In this document: in pieces, positions 19,993 through 30,813 of the stretch
Layout: each line of letters starts with the position of its first letter
Position numbering within the stretch: position 1 is the first letter of the stretch
Assembly (NCBI GenBank): GCA_029721435.1
Contig: CM056582.1
Span: forward strand, 42,056,611-42,120,610
Length of the DNA: 64,000 nt
Direction of reading: 5' to 3'
From: Gymnothorax reevesii
Lineage: Eukaryota; Chordata; Actinopteri; Anguilliformes; Muraenidae
Made by a program: the position numbers and the translations under genes
Notes under the pieces: model-generated
What the model was told of the DNA's origin: nothing
Databases searched by the model: none
The model's input: the letters and a program-made list of their open reading frames with translations, nothing else

Positions 19993-22900
19993 CTATGGCT
20001 TGGGGTGTGACTGGTGGTAATCACGAATGAGGGATTTGTCGAGGATGTGCCTGGCCGGGACCCAGGAACGCTCCTCTGGGCCGTACCCCTCCCAATCCAC
20101 AAGGTACTGGAGGCCCCGGCCCCTCCGTCGGCAATCCAGCAGAGCTTTGACTGTGTAGGCCTCCCCTCCGTCGATGAGCCGAGGAGGAGGCGGAGGCTCA
20201 GGTGGGGGCATGAGGGGGGAGGTGGCAACAGGCCTCAGGCGTGAGACGTGGAATACAGGGTGGAGACGTCGCATGGTGGATGGGAGCTTGAGCCGGACAG
20301 CAGTGGGGCTGATGATCCTTTGGATTGGGAAAGGACCCAGGAAGCGAGGAGCCAGCTTGCGGCTTTCCACCCGGAGTGGGATGTCTTGTGCCGCCAACCA
20401 GACCTTCTGGCCGACCCGATAGTGAGGGGCTGGGCGCCGACGCTTGTCTGCCGTGGTCTTCATGGTCTTACCCGCCCGAACCAAGGCGCGGCGAGCAGAC
20501 AGCCACACACGGCGACACCGCCGGATGAATGCCCCGGCTGAAGGCACCCCGACTTCCTCCTCCTGGCTGGGGAACAATGGAGGCTGGTAGCCCATACAGC
20601 ACTCGAAGGGGGAGAGGCCGGAGGCAGAGGCGGCGTGGGAGTTTACGGCGTACTCGACCCAGGGTAGCATGGTAGACCAGGATCTTGGGTTGGTCGAGCA
20701 CACGCATCGGAGGACCGTCTCCAGGGTTTGGTTGGCCCGCTCAGTCTGTCCATTGGTCTGTGGGTGGTATCCGGAGCTGAGGCTGAAGGAGGTGCCAAGG
20801 GATGTGCAGAATGCTTTCCAGAACTGGGAGGTGAATTGGGGACCACGATCTGATACTATATCCACAGGAATGCCATGGGGACGGACAACATGCTGGATAA
20901 GTAGATCAGCTGTGGTTTTAGCAGAGGGGAGCTTGGGAAGGGGCACGAAGTGGGCAGACTTGGAGAACCGGTCAACAATGGTGAGGACAGTGGTGTTTCC
21001 ATGGGAGACGGGCAGGCCAGTGACGAAGTCCAGAGCTATGTGGGACCAGGGACGGTGAGGAATGGGCAGTGGTTGGAGCAGACCAGAGGGAGGTGCGTGG
21101 GAGGACTTGGCGCGGGAACAGACTGAGCAGGCAGAAACGAACCCCCGGACCTCTGCTGCCATCTTGGGCCACCAGAAACGTCGCTGGATAAACCGCAGGG
21201 TCCGGCCGACCCCAGGATGGCATGACAGGTTGGAGGAGTGGCCCCACTGGAGAAAGTCAGACCGGGCAGCTGCAGGGACGTACAGGCAGTTGGCAGGGCA
21301 GGCACTGGGCGTAGCTGCGCCGTTCTGGGCGTTGCGGACCAGCTCCTCAATCCGGAGGCACACGTTGTTGACAAAGCAGGTACTTGGCAGGATGGAGCTG
21401 GGCTCTCCCTTGGACGAGGAAGCGTCGAAACGCCTGGAGAGCGCGTCAGCCTTGGTATTCTTGGACCCCGGCCTGTAGGCCAGGGAGAAGTTGAACCGGT
21501 CGAAAAAGAGGGCCCATCTGGCTTGTCTGGGTGTCAACCTCTTGGCAGAACGGAGGTACTCTAGGTTTTTATGGTCCGTCCAGACCAGGAACGGAACCCT
21601 TGCCCCCTCAAGCCAGTGCCTCCATTCCTCCAGGGCCAGCTTCACCGCCAGCAGCTCCCGGTTCCCGACGTCGTAGTTGGACTCCGCAGGCGTCAGCCGG
21701 TGGGAGAAGAACGCGCATGGGTGTACCTTCTGATCATTGCTGGATCTTTGCGATAGGACCGCACCAACCCCGACATTGGAGGCATCCACCTCCACAATGA
21801 ACTGCTTGGCGGGGTCGGGGGTGGTGAGGATGGGCGCGGTGGTGAAGCGCCTCTTCAGCTCACAGAAGGTCACCTCAGCTTGCGGAGTCCAACGGAACGG
21901 CACCTTGATGGAGGTAAGGGCCGTAAGGGGAGCTGCCACGGTACTATTATTCCTGACGAATCGCCGATAGAAATTGGCGAAGCCCAGGAAGCTCTGTAGG
22001 GCCTTGCGGTCCTTGGGTGCGGGCCAGTCCACCACAGCCTTGACCTTCTCCTCGTCCATTCCCAGGTGGTTTGGGGAGATGACGTGCCCCAGGAAGGAGG
22101 TAGTGGTGGTGCTGAACTCGCATTTCTCGGCCTTGACAAAGAGGCGGTTTTCGAGGAGGCGGCGGAGCACCTGGCGAACATGGTTCGTGTGCTCCGTCCT
22201 GTCCCGGGAGAAGATCAGGATGTCGTCAAGGTAGACGTAGACGAACCTCCCGATCATGTCTCCAAGCACATCGTTCACCAAGTTCTGGAACACTGCGGGT
22301 GCGTTGGTCAGGCCGAATGGAACCACCAGGTACTCCCAGTGGCCGCTGGGGGTGTTAAAAGCGGTCTTCCATTCGTCGCCTTCCCTGATGCGCAGGAGGT
22401 GGTAAGCATTCCGCAGGTCCAGCTTGGTGAAGATGGCCGCCCCTTGAATGAGGTCGAATGCCGAGGTCATCAGTGGGAGTGGGTAGCGGTTCCTGACTGT
22501 GATTTTATTCAGGCCTCGGTAATCGATGCAGGGGCGCAGGGAACCATCCTTCTTTTTGACAAAGAAGAAGCCTGCCCCCGCAGGCGAGGAGGATGGACGG
22601 ATGATGCCTGCTGCCAAGGACTCCCGGATGTACTTGTCCATGGCCCCCCTCTCTGGCTCAGACAAGGCAAAGACTCGACCCCTAGGAGGTGCTGTGCCAG
22701 GCTGGAGGTCGATAGCACAGTCATACGGGCGGTGCGGGGGCAGGGACACCGCACGGGACTTGCTAAAGACTGTAGCCAGATCGTGGTATTCGGGGGGCAC
22801 TCTGGAGATGTCTGGCCTCCCCTCGGGAGCTGGTCCACCCGCAGAGCAAGAAGGTCGGGAGTCGAGGAGGCAGCTGGCCGAACAGGAGGCACTCCACTCC

Positions 22901-24282
22901 CGCACCTCATGGCGGGCCCAGTCAATCACCGGCCCGTGTTGCGCCAACCAGGGATGACCCAGGACAATCGGAGAGCGAGGCGTCTCAGTCACAAACAGCT
23001 GGACCTGCTCGCGGTGGTTACCGGACGCCAGCAGCTGGATGGGAGCAGTCCGGAAGGACACCTTGGCAAGGGGTTGCCCACCCAGCCCTGAGATGGACAA
23101 TGGGCTGGGAAGTTGGCATAGGGGAACCCCCCACTCGGCAGCAGCTCTGGCGTCAATAAAGCTCTCCTCAGCCCCCGAGTCAATGAGGGCGGTGGTCTTG
23201 CGGGAGCGGCCCTCCCAGGTCAGGGTCACAGGAACGCAGGTCCGGCGGTAGGAGGAGGTCTGCTTGGATGAGGAGCCCACCATTACTCCTCCAGACGCTA
23301 GTGGGCGCTGTCTTGACGGACAACCTCGGACCGCATGTCCCTGCTGGCCGCAGTAAAAACACGCCCCCGACCTCCTTCTCCGTTGGCGCTCCTGCTGGGT
23401 GAGCCGGGACCTCCCGATCTCCAGGGGAGATGCCTCTCCAGGAGAGAGTGTGGTGGCGTCCCCCCTCGGCTGGTCCTGAGGCGACGCGCGATCAGGGCAC
23501 GGGGGTTGGATCTGGCCAGAAGGGGCAGAACGTCGGCCAGGGCCAAGGGTGAGCGCCCTCTCCTCCAGGCGGCTGTCGATGCGCAGGGCCAGGTCTATAA
23601 GGGCCTCTGGAGACTCAGGGATCTCACAGAAGAGCAGTCGATCCTTGACTGGTTCGGACAGCCCCTGGAGGAACACGTCACAGAGCGCCTCCTTGCTCCA
23701 GCCAGAAGTAGCTGCCACCGTCTGGAAGTCGATGGCATAGTCCGCCACCGATCTCCTCCCCTGCCTCAACCTCAGTAACTCTTGCCCTGCAGCTCTCCCC
23801 TGCTTGGAGCGGTCGAAGATGCGCAGCAGTTCCTCCGCCAAGGCCTGGTAGGTGGTAGTGCAGGGCAGCCGAGCCTGCCATGCGGCAGTTCCCCACAGGC
23901 GAGCCCGCCCCGTCAGCTGGGAAAAGACGAAAGCGACTCGGGCCGACTCCGAGGCGAAGGTGGAAGGCTGCAGAGCGAAGCACATCTCGCAGGAGGTGAG
24001 GAAGGCCCTGCAGAACCCTGGTTCTCCGCCGTACCGCTCAGGTGGTGGAAGGCAAGGCTCAGGACCTGGGTGCGTGACCGGCTGCAGCTGGGGTGCTTCT
24101 GCTCCGGGCTGGAGCACAGGTGCAGCGGTGGCAAGGGGCTGGGTAGCAGGCATGGTGGGAGCCTGACTGGAACCCGCCCAGGGGAGGCTGGCTTGCAGAG
24201 TGGTAAGTGCTGCCGTCAGCTCCCGGATCCGCTGCCGTTGACGCAGCAGCTCAGCCTCTTGCTGGGCGATCTTGCGCTCCAT
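19993..24282 (-). CDS. Gypsy gag-pol polyprotein, 1429 aa, intact
   Basis: Start at 24282, [13 protein letters not shown], with a short coiled coil. Gag capsid occupies about 80-250. Zinc knuckle [14 protein letters not shown] is near 308-321. Protease has [13 protein letters not shown] near 366-378. RT runs about 540-730 with [11 protein letters not shown] near 682-692. RNase H has [14 protein letters not shown] near 829. Integrase has a zinc module (H-H-C-C, 1014-1060), catalytic Asp in ALDFVTGLP (1083) and SDRGPQFTS (1144), and Glu in [14 protein letters not shown] (1173-1186). A chromodomain-like end ([17 protein letters not shown], about 1390) can steer integration to chromatin. Gag and pol share one frame. 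No stop, no missing catalytic residue seen; antisense frames here are shadows. Confidence 0.95.
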   Translation of the reverse strand: MERKIAQQEAELLRQRQRIRELTAALTTLQASLPWAGSSQAPTMPATQPLATAAPVLQPGAEAPQLQPVTHPGPEPCLPPPERYGGEPGFCRAFLTSCEMCFALQPSTFASESARVAFVFSQLTGRARLWGTAAWQARLPCTTTYQALAEELLRIFDRSKQGRAAGQELLRLRQGRRSVADYAIDFQTVAATSGWSKEALCDVFLQGLSEPVKDRLLFCEIPESPEALIDLALRIDSRLEERALTLGPGRRSAPSGQIQPPCPDRASPQDQPRGDATTLSPGEASPLEIGRSRLTQQERQRRRRSGACFYCGQQGHAVRGCPSRQRPLASGGVMVGSSSKQTSSYRRTCVPVTLTWEGRSRKTTALIDSGAEESFIDARAAAEWGVPLCQLPSPLSISGLGGQPLAKVSFRTAPIQLLASGNHREQVQLFVTETPRSPIVLGHPWLAQHGPVIDWARHEVREWSASCSASCLLDSRPSCSAGGPAPEGRPDISRVPPEYHDLATVFSKSRAVSLPPHRPYDCAIDLQPGTAPPRGRVFALSEPERGAMDKYIRESLAAGIIRPSSSPAGAGFFFVKKKDGSLRPCIDYRGLNKITVRNRYPLPLMTSAFDLIQGAAIFTKLDLRNAYHLLRIREGDEWKTAFNTPSGHWEYLVVPFGLTNAPAVFQNLVNDVLGDMIGRFVYVYLDDILIFSRDRTEHTNHVRQVLRRLLENRLFVKAEKCEFSTTTTSFLGHVISPNHLGMDEEKVKAVVDWPAPKDRKALQSFLGFANFYRRFVRNNSTVAAPLTALTSIKVPFRWTPQAEVTFCELKRRFTTAPILTTPDPAKQFIVEVDASNVGVGAVLSQRSSNDQKVHPCAFFSHRLTPAESNYDVGNRELLAVKLALEEWRHWLEGARVPFLVWTDHKNLEYLRSAKRLTPRQARWALFFDRFNFSLAYRPGSKNTKADALSRRFDASSSKGEPSSILPSTCFVNNVCLRIEELVRNAQNGAATPSACPANCLYVPAAARSDFLQWGHSSNLSCHPGVGRTLRFIQRRFWWPKMAAEVRGFVSACSVCSRAKSSHAPPSGLLQPLPIPHRPWSHIALDFVTGLPVSHGNTTVLTIVDRFSKSAHFVPLPKLPSAKTTADLLIQHVVRPHGIPVDIVSDRGPQFTSQFWKAFCTSLGTSFSLSSGYHPQTNGQTERANQTLETVLRCVCSTNPRSWSTMLPWVEYAVNSHAASASGLSPFECCMGYQPPLFPSQEEEVGVPSAGAFIRRCRRVWLSARRALVRAGKTMKTTADKRRRPAPHYRVGQKVWLAAQDIPLRVESRKLAPRFLGPFPIQRIISPTAVRLKLPSTMRRLHPVFHVSRLRPVATSPLMPPPEPPPPPRLIDGGEAYTVKALLDCRRRGRGLQYLVDWEGYGPEERSWVPARHILDKSLIRDYHQSHPKP

Positions 24283-24311
24283 CCCGCTGGTGTCTAGGAG
24301 ACAGTGTCTAC

Positions 24312-24791
24312 TGATATGGAATCAGTTAGACACCAAAAGCGGGGTGAAGGGAAATGAGGATTTATTAAACAAAAAACAAAACAGGCACGAGGGCCAACGA
24401 AAAACTTAGCCCAAAGGGTTGCAAAAGACAAACTAAAGTATGCTGCACAGAGCTATAAACAAAGAATGCAAAACGACAAAAAACAAAAGGCACTGGAAAC
24501 TCCAGGCGAGAAGATCATAAACAGAAAAGAACAATGATGCTAAGAATACAAAACGCTATATACAAAACGACAAGAACTATGGTCATGAAAAGTAGACTGG
24601 AACATGGACTTGGCAAAGAAACTAGGAATGAAACTCGAAATGTAAAATCCTGAAACAAGAAACTGTTAAAACTATGACATGAACTATGAACCATGGAACA
24701 TGAAACTGAACTATGAAATCTTGGAACATGAAACTGTTAAAACCATAAGCAATACTGCTCTGGCCAAAGGCCAGAACCCTGGAACACAACA
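24312..24791 (-). repeat. Gypsy 5' LTR
   Basis: 480 bp, promoter-side LTR for the minus-strand element. Internal sequence starting gtagacactgtctcctagac follows on the minus strand; the primer-binding site was not matched to a tRNA. Confidence 0.9.
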
Positions 24792-24837
24792 GGATTCCAT
24801 GTCATTTTCTGTCAAGTAATCACACTTTCAAGACCTC

Positions 24838-25843
24838 TTGATGGGAAAAGCAAAAAAACTCACTGCCTTCGAACGTGGCAGGATTGTTGAGCTGCATAGA
24901 CAAGGCCTCTCACAGCATGCCATCGCTGCTGAGGTTGGACGCAGTAAGACAGTCATTTTGCATTTCTTAAAAGATCCTGAGGTTTATGGAACAAAAAAAT
25001 CAAGTGGTAGACCCAAAAAAATCTCACCGGCTCTGAGCCGGAGGATCCGAATGGCTGTCCGTCAAGACACGGGACGATCCTCATCCCAAATTAAGGCCAT
25101 TACTGGTGCTGACTGCAACCCAATAACCATCAGACAGCATCTGCAAAGGAACGGCTTCAAAAACAAATAACGTCTTCAAACGCCACGTCTCCTTCAACGC
25201 CACAAAATTGCCCGTTTGGCCTTTGCAAGGGAGCACCAAACATGGGACGTTCAAAGTTGGAAGAAAGTTTTATTCTCTGATGAGAAAAAATTTAACCTTG
25301 ATGGTCCTGATGGCTTCCAACGCTACTGGCATGACAAGGAGATGCCACCTGAGATTTTTTTCAACACGGCACAGCGGAGGGGGCGCCATCATGATCTGGG
25401 GTGCTTTTTCCTTCAATGGAACAATGGAGCTCCAGGTTGTGCAGGGGCGTCAAACAGCAGCTGGCTACGTGGAGATGTTGCAGCGGGCATCCCTCATGAC
25501 TGAGGGCCCTCGTCTGTGTGGTGATGACTGGGTCTTTCAGCAGGACAATGCTGAAATTCACAATGCCCGTCTGACAAAGGATTTTTTTCAGGAGAATAAC
25601 ATCACTCTTTTGGATCATCCTGCATGTTCCCCTGATCTAAATCCAATTGAGAACATTTGGGGATGGATGGCAAGGGAAGTTTACAAAAATGGACATCAGT
25701 TCCAGACAGTGGATGCCCTTCGTCAAGCCATCTTCACCACTTGGAGCAACATTCCTACAAGCCTTTTGGAAACACTCGCATCAAGCATGCCAACACGAAT
25801 TTTTGAAGTGATCAACAATAATGGTGGAGCTACTCATTACTGA
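24838..25843 (+). pseudogene. Tc1 transposase, one stop and one frameshift
   Basis: N-terminal paired-type helix-turn-helix (FERGRIVELHRQGLSQHAIA) and second HTH with the GRPKK linker. In-frame stop at 25168-25170. The DDE domain follows: first Asp in [16 protein letters not shown], then a frameshift at about 25355-25365 next to a T run, then QQDNAEIHNARLTKDFF with the second Asp and DLNPIENIWGWM with the Glu (DD34E spacing). Ends VINNNGGATHY. The two lesions make this copy inactive. The family cuts at the TIR and inserts at TA. Confidence 0.9.
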
Positions 25844-25883
25844 GTCTGTTTTTGAGACTTTAATTTCTGTTTTAGGGGTTTTT

Positions 25884-26100
25884 TTGAGCTATGGTCTTAA
25901 ACTTTTGATCAGCTGATGAACAGCCTATTTTAGTTAAATTGTTCTTTTCAATAAATTGCCTGCTCAAAACATTTAGTCTCTTGCTCACATTTCTTCTTTT
26001 TGCATTTTGAAACTCTACTTAGAACCTTCTTATGATACAACAGTGCAAAACGTAAATTCTTGCAATTTTTTAACTGGTCTTAAGATTTTGATCAGGAGTG
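25884..26100 (-). repeat. Right Tc1 inverted repeat with IR/DR layout
   Basis: Inverse of the left repeat: inner ggtcttaaacttttgatcag (25893) and outer ggtcttaagattttgatcag (26076). Differences from the left arm are few by eye. Confidence 0.85.
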
Positions 26101-26102
26101 TA

Positions 26103-27694
26103 TGTCATATAGGAGATGAAATGTAATAGGCAGTAATCCTTAATAATTTACCATCTAAATAATCTGTGCCTGCAAGTTTGTTGTCAGGAGGGAAGCAGAG
26201 AAGCCTTTCAACTTCCCAGACTTCAGCCCGGCAAAATTTGAAGGTGCATTTCTAAGTTGAGATACTTTATTTATAAAGGAGTTGCCAAAATGATTTGCAA
26301 TATCATCAGAGGTGTATAATCCCAGTTCAGCAAAAAAGTCCATCCCAGAATATTGTTCCAGCCACAAAAGACCTGTCAGTTGGCACTATTCTTCAGCTGG
26401 GAGGTAAAACTAACAAGTGAAATCTGCTGACAGGAGTTTACAGGTGGAATGAAAACATGGTAGGATTTTTACTTTCTGACCCCTGGATTATACACCTCTG
26501 AATATCATTCCTCCTGGTCAGAGCAAATCCATTCAATTCAACAAAGGGAGAGCGAGCGACACTTTTCTGACTCATTATATCATTAAGAATACTCCACAGC
26601 TTTTTACTGTCATTTTTTGCACCATTTAATTTTTGTGTATAATCTCTTTTTTCTTTTCATTTAATTTAGTAATTTGATTACATAAAGCACAGTATTTGCG
26701 TCTTTCATCAATTAATCCAGTTCTTATTACTACCTTTGGCAGCATCTTTCTCTCTCTCTCGTTAGAGGCAACAGAGTAAAATATACCCATAGGGCTTTTT
26801 TTATGCTCGACTAAATTTTCTAAGAGGAACATGCTTGTCCACATTCTTCGTATACTTGGGCATAAATAATGTTAGTGCAACATCTGGGTCATTTTCACTC
26901 CAATTTGCACTATATACTTCATTCATCAAATGGTCTGCATTAAATCTTTTATATGAGCGAGTGAAAACAGTATTTGCTCTGATTTTATGAAGTTTTGTCT
27001 TTCGAGTAACTGCAATTATATTATGGTCACAAAAAACAGTTGGTACAGAGACAACTTTAGAACAAAGATCCAGAACATTTGTGTAAATGTGATCAATACA
27101 TCAATACATGTCTTCAAGATGATTCCGTCACAATCTAGTTCTAGTGGGTAAACTGACCATTTGATGTAGATCACAGGCATTCAAAATTGCAAGTAATTTA
27201 TTCTTATTTGTACAAGGATGACCAAACCAGTCTATATTCATGTCACCTAATAAATACATTTCATTATTCATGTCGAATATCTTGTCAAATATTTCACACA
27301 ACCCAATTAGATATGAAGCGTCAGCACTAGGCGGTCGGTAGAGACAACATACTATGATTGGTCTAAGATGGGGAAAGTATACTTGCACACAAAAGGCTTC
27401 AACATCATCTCTCATCAAATCATGACATACTTTGGCAGGGAAATTGTTATGAATATTAATAGCCACACCTCCCCCAAATCGATTTCTGTCTTTTCTAATA
27501 TTAGAGAATCCCTCAATATTTTTATCTGAATCAGTAAAAACATCATCAAGATGTGTCTCAAGTATAGCAAGAATATTATTACACTTACTTCTAACAATGT
27601 ATTCTATTTCCTGAACCTTATTGCGCAAACTGCATTCATTAACATGAGCTAATACTAGGCCTTTATCAAGACCCAGGTTAATGCAGGGAATCAA
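26103..27694 (-). pseudogene. LINE A endonuclease and linker
   Basis: AP-type endonuclease: LVLAHVNECSLRNKVQEIEY, ILAILETHLDD (E of the active site), NRFGGGVAINIHNNF, CLYRPPSA, LGDMNIDWF (D and N), then in a shifted frame CDHNIIAVTR with the terminal DH pair. The linker reads ANHFGNSFINKVSQ. Stops at about 27120 and beyond. It nicks target DNA to prime reverse transcription in intact elements. Confidence 0.8.
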
Positions 27695-27747
27695 AACAAG
27701 AATAAAAATCTCTAGAAACAGTCATACAAGCCAAAAGCAGAAATATC

Positions 27748-28590
27748 TCATTTGGAATGAAACATAAGGACTCCTCCTGAAACTCTAAAACAGCCATATC
27801 CTACCTGCCAGAAAAGCCAGGGAGTTATTGTCGAGTCTTTGAACAGCTGTCCATTCATATATAGCCTGTCAACTGTCAGTGCAACTTTGCAATTTTGTGC
27901 TCGTTTTTCCTTAATAATGCGAGACAAAACTTTTCTCCTGACAATAATCTCAGCAGGATAGTGATTATTTAGCCAGACGGAGGTACCCTTTAGCTCCTTT
28001 CCACGGCTTTTTACCATTTCTTTCTGCTTATATTGTTGAAAGCTAGCTATTATTGGCCTGGTTTTACCCGCAGCAGGTCAATGTGAGAACCCTGGCAAAT
28101 GCAATGTTTTAAACGACATCAGGAGAAATTCTTGGACATAGGTGCTTGGACATAAACTCTCTCATCGTACTTTCAGGTTTAGCATTGTCCTCGCGGATGC
28201 CAGAAAAAATTAAATTATCTCTCATATTTCTACATTTCTGGATGTCCAAGATGGATTCTTTCAGACGCTTATTGTCCTGCGTGAGAGAAAGTGAAAAATG
28301 TACTTATTCATCGCTTCTTTAAGAGAGACATTTTCCTTTCTTAAATCTTTGATCTCCTTCTGGCTGAATTCAAAGCTGATTTTCAAATCCCGAATCTCCA
28401 TTTGTAAGGACTCAAGAATTTCCAGTTTGCTTAATCTAGCATTTATTGACTCGAATACTGCCGCATCAACTTTCAAGGTAGACATACCTGCACTTTCTGT
28501 TAAAGGCTTACGAGACCTCAGATTTTCAAACGATGTTTTATCTCCAGTTATCTTGTCACCGTTTCTGCTCGGCATTTCACCACTGTCCAA
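27748..28590 (-). pseudogene. LINE A ORF1: coiled coil, RRM, C-terminal domain
   Basis: Starts at 28575-28590 (MPSRNGDKITGDKTSFENLR). Heptads at 28460-28300 (ARLSKLEILESLQMEIRDLK, FSQKEIKDLRKENVSLKEAM) form a coiled coil. In a shifted frame near 28230 MRDNLIFSGIREDN opens an RRM, and 28017-27830 gives VRRKVLSRIIKEKRAQNCKV and DRLYMNGQLFKD of the C-terminal domain. This layout matches the trimeric RNA-binding ORF1 of L1-type and related fish LINEs. Frameshifted. Confidence 0.75.
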
Positions 28591-28614
28591 ACTGCCATGA
28601 ACTTGGAGGAATGT

Positions 28615-28915
28615 TTAGCGCTTGCTATCGCTGTGTAGCTGCTGGTGGTGATGCTAGCCTTTGCTAGCGCTGTGCTTTCACTCAAGTTGGGCCTGTAGGA
28701 GACAGTGCTGCCGCTGGTGGTGATGCAGGCTGTTTGCTAGAGCAGGTTCTTCACTTCGTTTGGGGCCATGGGTGGTGCTAGCCGTTATCTAGCTCTATTC
28801 AGCAGTTGGTGGTGGGGATAGCGCTGTTTAGCCGCGGGTGGTAGTGCTAGCTGCCTGCTTGTGCTGTGTGGCCACCGGTGGTAGCACTACCCGGCTGGTG
28901 TACCCTCCCTCCAAC
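28615..28915 (-). repeat. Imperfect ~45-bp tandem repeat in LINE A leader
   Basis: Six or so diverged units centred on gctggtggtgatgctagcc / gcgggtggtagtgctagc, directly upstream of ORF1. Tandem promoter repeats are known in LINE 5' leaders. Confidence 0.6.
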
Positions 28916-29289
28916 AGGTTCCGTAGATGGTAGCGCGGCCGAAACCCTCCAATGTGACTCATAAGGCCTCACTGTTTGGTCAGGTCTGTTTACTTAGGGG
29001 TTCTGTCCAATGCAGAGTGCACCAGTCTCAGTATTAACGGTGATAAAATCAAACCCCTCTACTATGGATGTTGTGTCCACTCCAGTCAAACAGTCCACGG
29101 AGCCCTTGACGTGTCATGGCAAGGTTTGTTGCAGATCAAGAAAATTAAAATGTTAATAAATTGTACTTATATTCTACTAGAATGAGTGCAAAATTTAGTA
29201 AAATGCGCGCAAAATTGAATAAATTGTGGAAACTGGAAATTGTGGGAACTGGAGAAGATCCTTCACCATCTTTGAGGTTGGTTTTTTTT
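28916..29289. other. No gene recognised
   Basis: Short ORF at 28976-29185 has no recognisable domain. Probably the LINE A flank. Confidence 0.4.
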
Positions 29290-30160
29290 CTCCCTTCACG
29301 GTTGGTGCAGCCCTTCAATAAGGAGAGTGTCTGCTAAGGTACAAACAATGGGGCGCCAGAATTTATGGATGTACTGAGGTGCTTGAATTAGACATTTGTG
29401 ACCCAACTCTGAAAGTAATGTAAGCATATTGTCTTCAGTTGGAAGCTGACAGCATTCATGCACATCAAGAATCTCAAGCAAAGCTATTCTTTCAAAAGAA
29501 TCAAAGTTCTCCAGGGCAGAGCTTAGCACTTTTTTCCTCATGATCAGAGACATAGTGGAGGAAACCATCTTTGCAGCTGCTGGTTACAGTTCCGTACAAC
29601 ACTTCTTCTCGGAATGGGGCAGCACAATGGACTGGAAAGTATCCAGCTCTTCTCCATCCCATCAACATCACCCTGGCAATTGCCTGCCACTCTTCAATTT
29701 GTAAATTGTGCCGTATGAAAGGGACCTTGGCATCATTCCCCAGTCTATGACAATCATAAAACTCCTTCCAAAATTCTGTTATGCAGTCTCTAAAAACCCA
29801 ATCCCCTCCCCCACCTCTAGTTGGCCATTGGGCAGGCGCATCTTGATGAATATTTCAGATCCTAAAGCAATACATCCGGATCTTTAAATGCCTTAATCAT
29901 ATCCATGAGAAAGTAGTCTCTTCGTATTATTACCTCGATACTGGGTCCTTGGTCACTTTCATGCTCTAATTTAGGGAGAGGAGAGGAGGTTAGCTGAGGT
30001 GAGTATGCAGTGAAGTCAACGAGCTGTATTGGACGTGGAGACAATTCCATCCTTTCTTTAACTAAGTAAACCTCTGCCGGTTCAGAGGGTTCAAGGCTCC
30101 TTTCGTACTGTGCTGACGGAGATGAATCAATGATGATGTTGGGAAGTCAAGAGACACTGT
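29290..30160 (-). pseudogene. HECT-domain (E3 ligase-like) gene copy, broken
   Basis: The minus strand reads, in order, VIIRRDYFLMDMIKAFKDPD; then in a second frame FIKMRLPNGQLEVGEGIG; then in a third segment TEFWKEFYDCHRLGNDAKVP, IRHNLQIEEWQAIARVML and GYFPVHCAAPF; then ENFDSFERIALLEILDVHEC and LLSELGHKCLIQAPQYIH. This order fits the N-lobe of a HECT fold (the RRxxFxxDxIxAFKDPD, E.G.G, RHxxxxxEWxxxxRxxxxGW blocks seen in uncharacterised fish HECT proteins). Breaks near 29870, 29800 and 29550 (an A run) shift the frame. The C-lobe with the catalytic Cys is not seen. No introns are obvious, so a retrocopy or a transposon-carried copy is possible. Confidence 0.6.
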
Positions 30161-30808
30161 ATGGGAGCTTGTCAATATACTGAACAGTGAACGTGTTCAT
30201 TTTTGAACTGATGGCTGTTCATTTTTTGATACGTTCAAGGCTGCAAACCTGGTCAGTGCGTTCGATGATGAAGGCCTGATGCATTCATCTATGTGTGAGG
30301 TGAGCTTTTAGATTATGGGCGCAGAAATTCTTTTGTGGATGACGACTGAAGATGGATTATATAAAGACTTGTATAGGCCTATATTAAATTCTCAGTTCCT
30401 TAAAGTGAAATAATTCTCATTGCCATTGTTAGGTTTTTTTTCATATAAAGTGAAATTGTTCTCATTGTCATTGTTAGTTTTTTTCATGTACTGGGTATAA
30501 TCGGCCTGCTAAAGATCGTTTGCCAATTTAAGTGAGTGTAAAACCCACAAAACAATTCCAAAGAAGGAGATTGTCGGGGATGAAGGCTTTTCTGTTCTTT
30601 TGGCTGGCGTTAACTCGCGCAACCTCCTGGCTGGCGGGGGCTGGGGGTGGGGGGGGGGTCCGCAAAACTTTTATTGGTATTTGGCCTGGCTCTGGACCAA
30701 GCTTATCAGCCATTTGTCTTATGGCTTATCAGCCACTTTTATTTCCAGATTCTACATGACACTTCAGGAATGGGATTACTCCTGTTCTCTGAACAAAAAC
30801 ATATTAAC
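30161..30808. other. No gene recognised
   Basis: Contains a short direct duplication, aagtgaaataattctcattg at 30403 and aagtgaaattgttctcattg at 30447, and a G-run at 30645. Nothing else. Confidence 0.4.
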
Positions 30809-30813
30809 CTTAG

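Larger units (their letters stand above)
19141..24791 (-). mobile_element. Young Ty3/Gypsy chromovirus-type retrotransposon, complete
   Basis: Two 480-bp LTRs (19141-19620 and 24312-24791) bound a single 1429-codon gag-pol on the minus strand. The 6-mer ggattc flanks both sides (19135-19140 and 24792-24797); a 481-bp LTR with 5-bp gattc is an equivalent reading. LTRs differ at 2 positions by eye. It landed between the left inverted repeat and the transposase gene of the Tc1 element. No lesion was seen in the coding part. Confidence 0.95.
18891..26100 (+). mobile_element. Tc1-like DNA transposon, split by a Gypsy element
   Basis: Inverted ends cactcctgatcaaaatctta match exactly at both sides, with TA at 18889-18890 and 26101-26102. 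The inverted repeats run for about 210 bp. Without the Gypsy insertion and its duplicate the length is 1553 bp, normal for a Tc1 element. The transposase (24838-25843) has one stop and one frameshift. It lies in LINE A. Confidence 0.95.
18246..28660 (-). mobile_element. LINE A (L2/CR1-type), split by a Tc1 element
   Basis: On the minus strand: 5' minisatellite leader (28615-28915), ORF1 (28590-27748), endonuclease (27694-27100), linker (to 26103), then the Tc1 insertion, then RT remnants (18888-18246). The RT core between the N-terminal block and the C-terminal block is largely missing. Many stops and frameshifts make it an old copy. The family label is by motif resemblance. Confidence 0.75.

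Noticed and set aside
20014..24297. Plus-strand frames up to 341 codons
   Set aside because: Antisense shadows of the GC-rich Gypsy gag-pol; no domain of their own.
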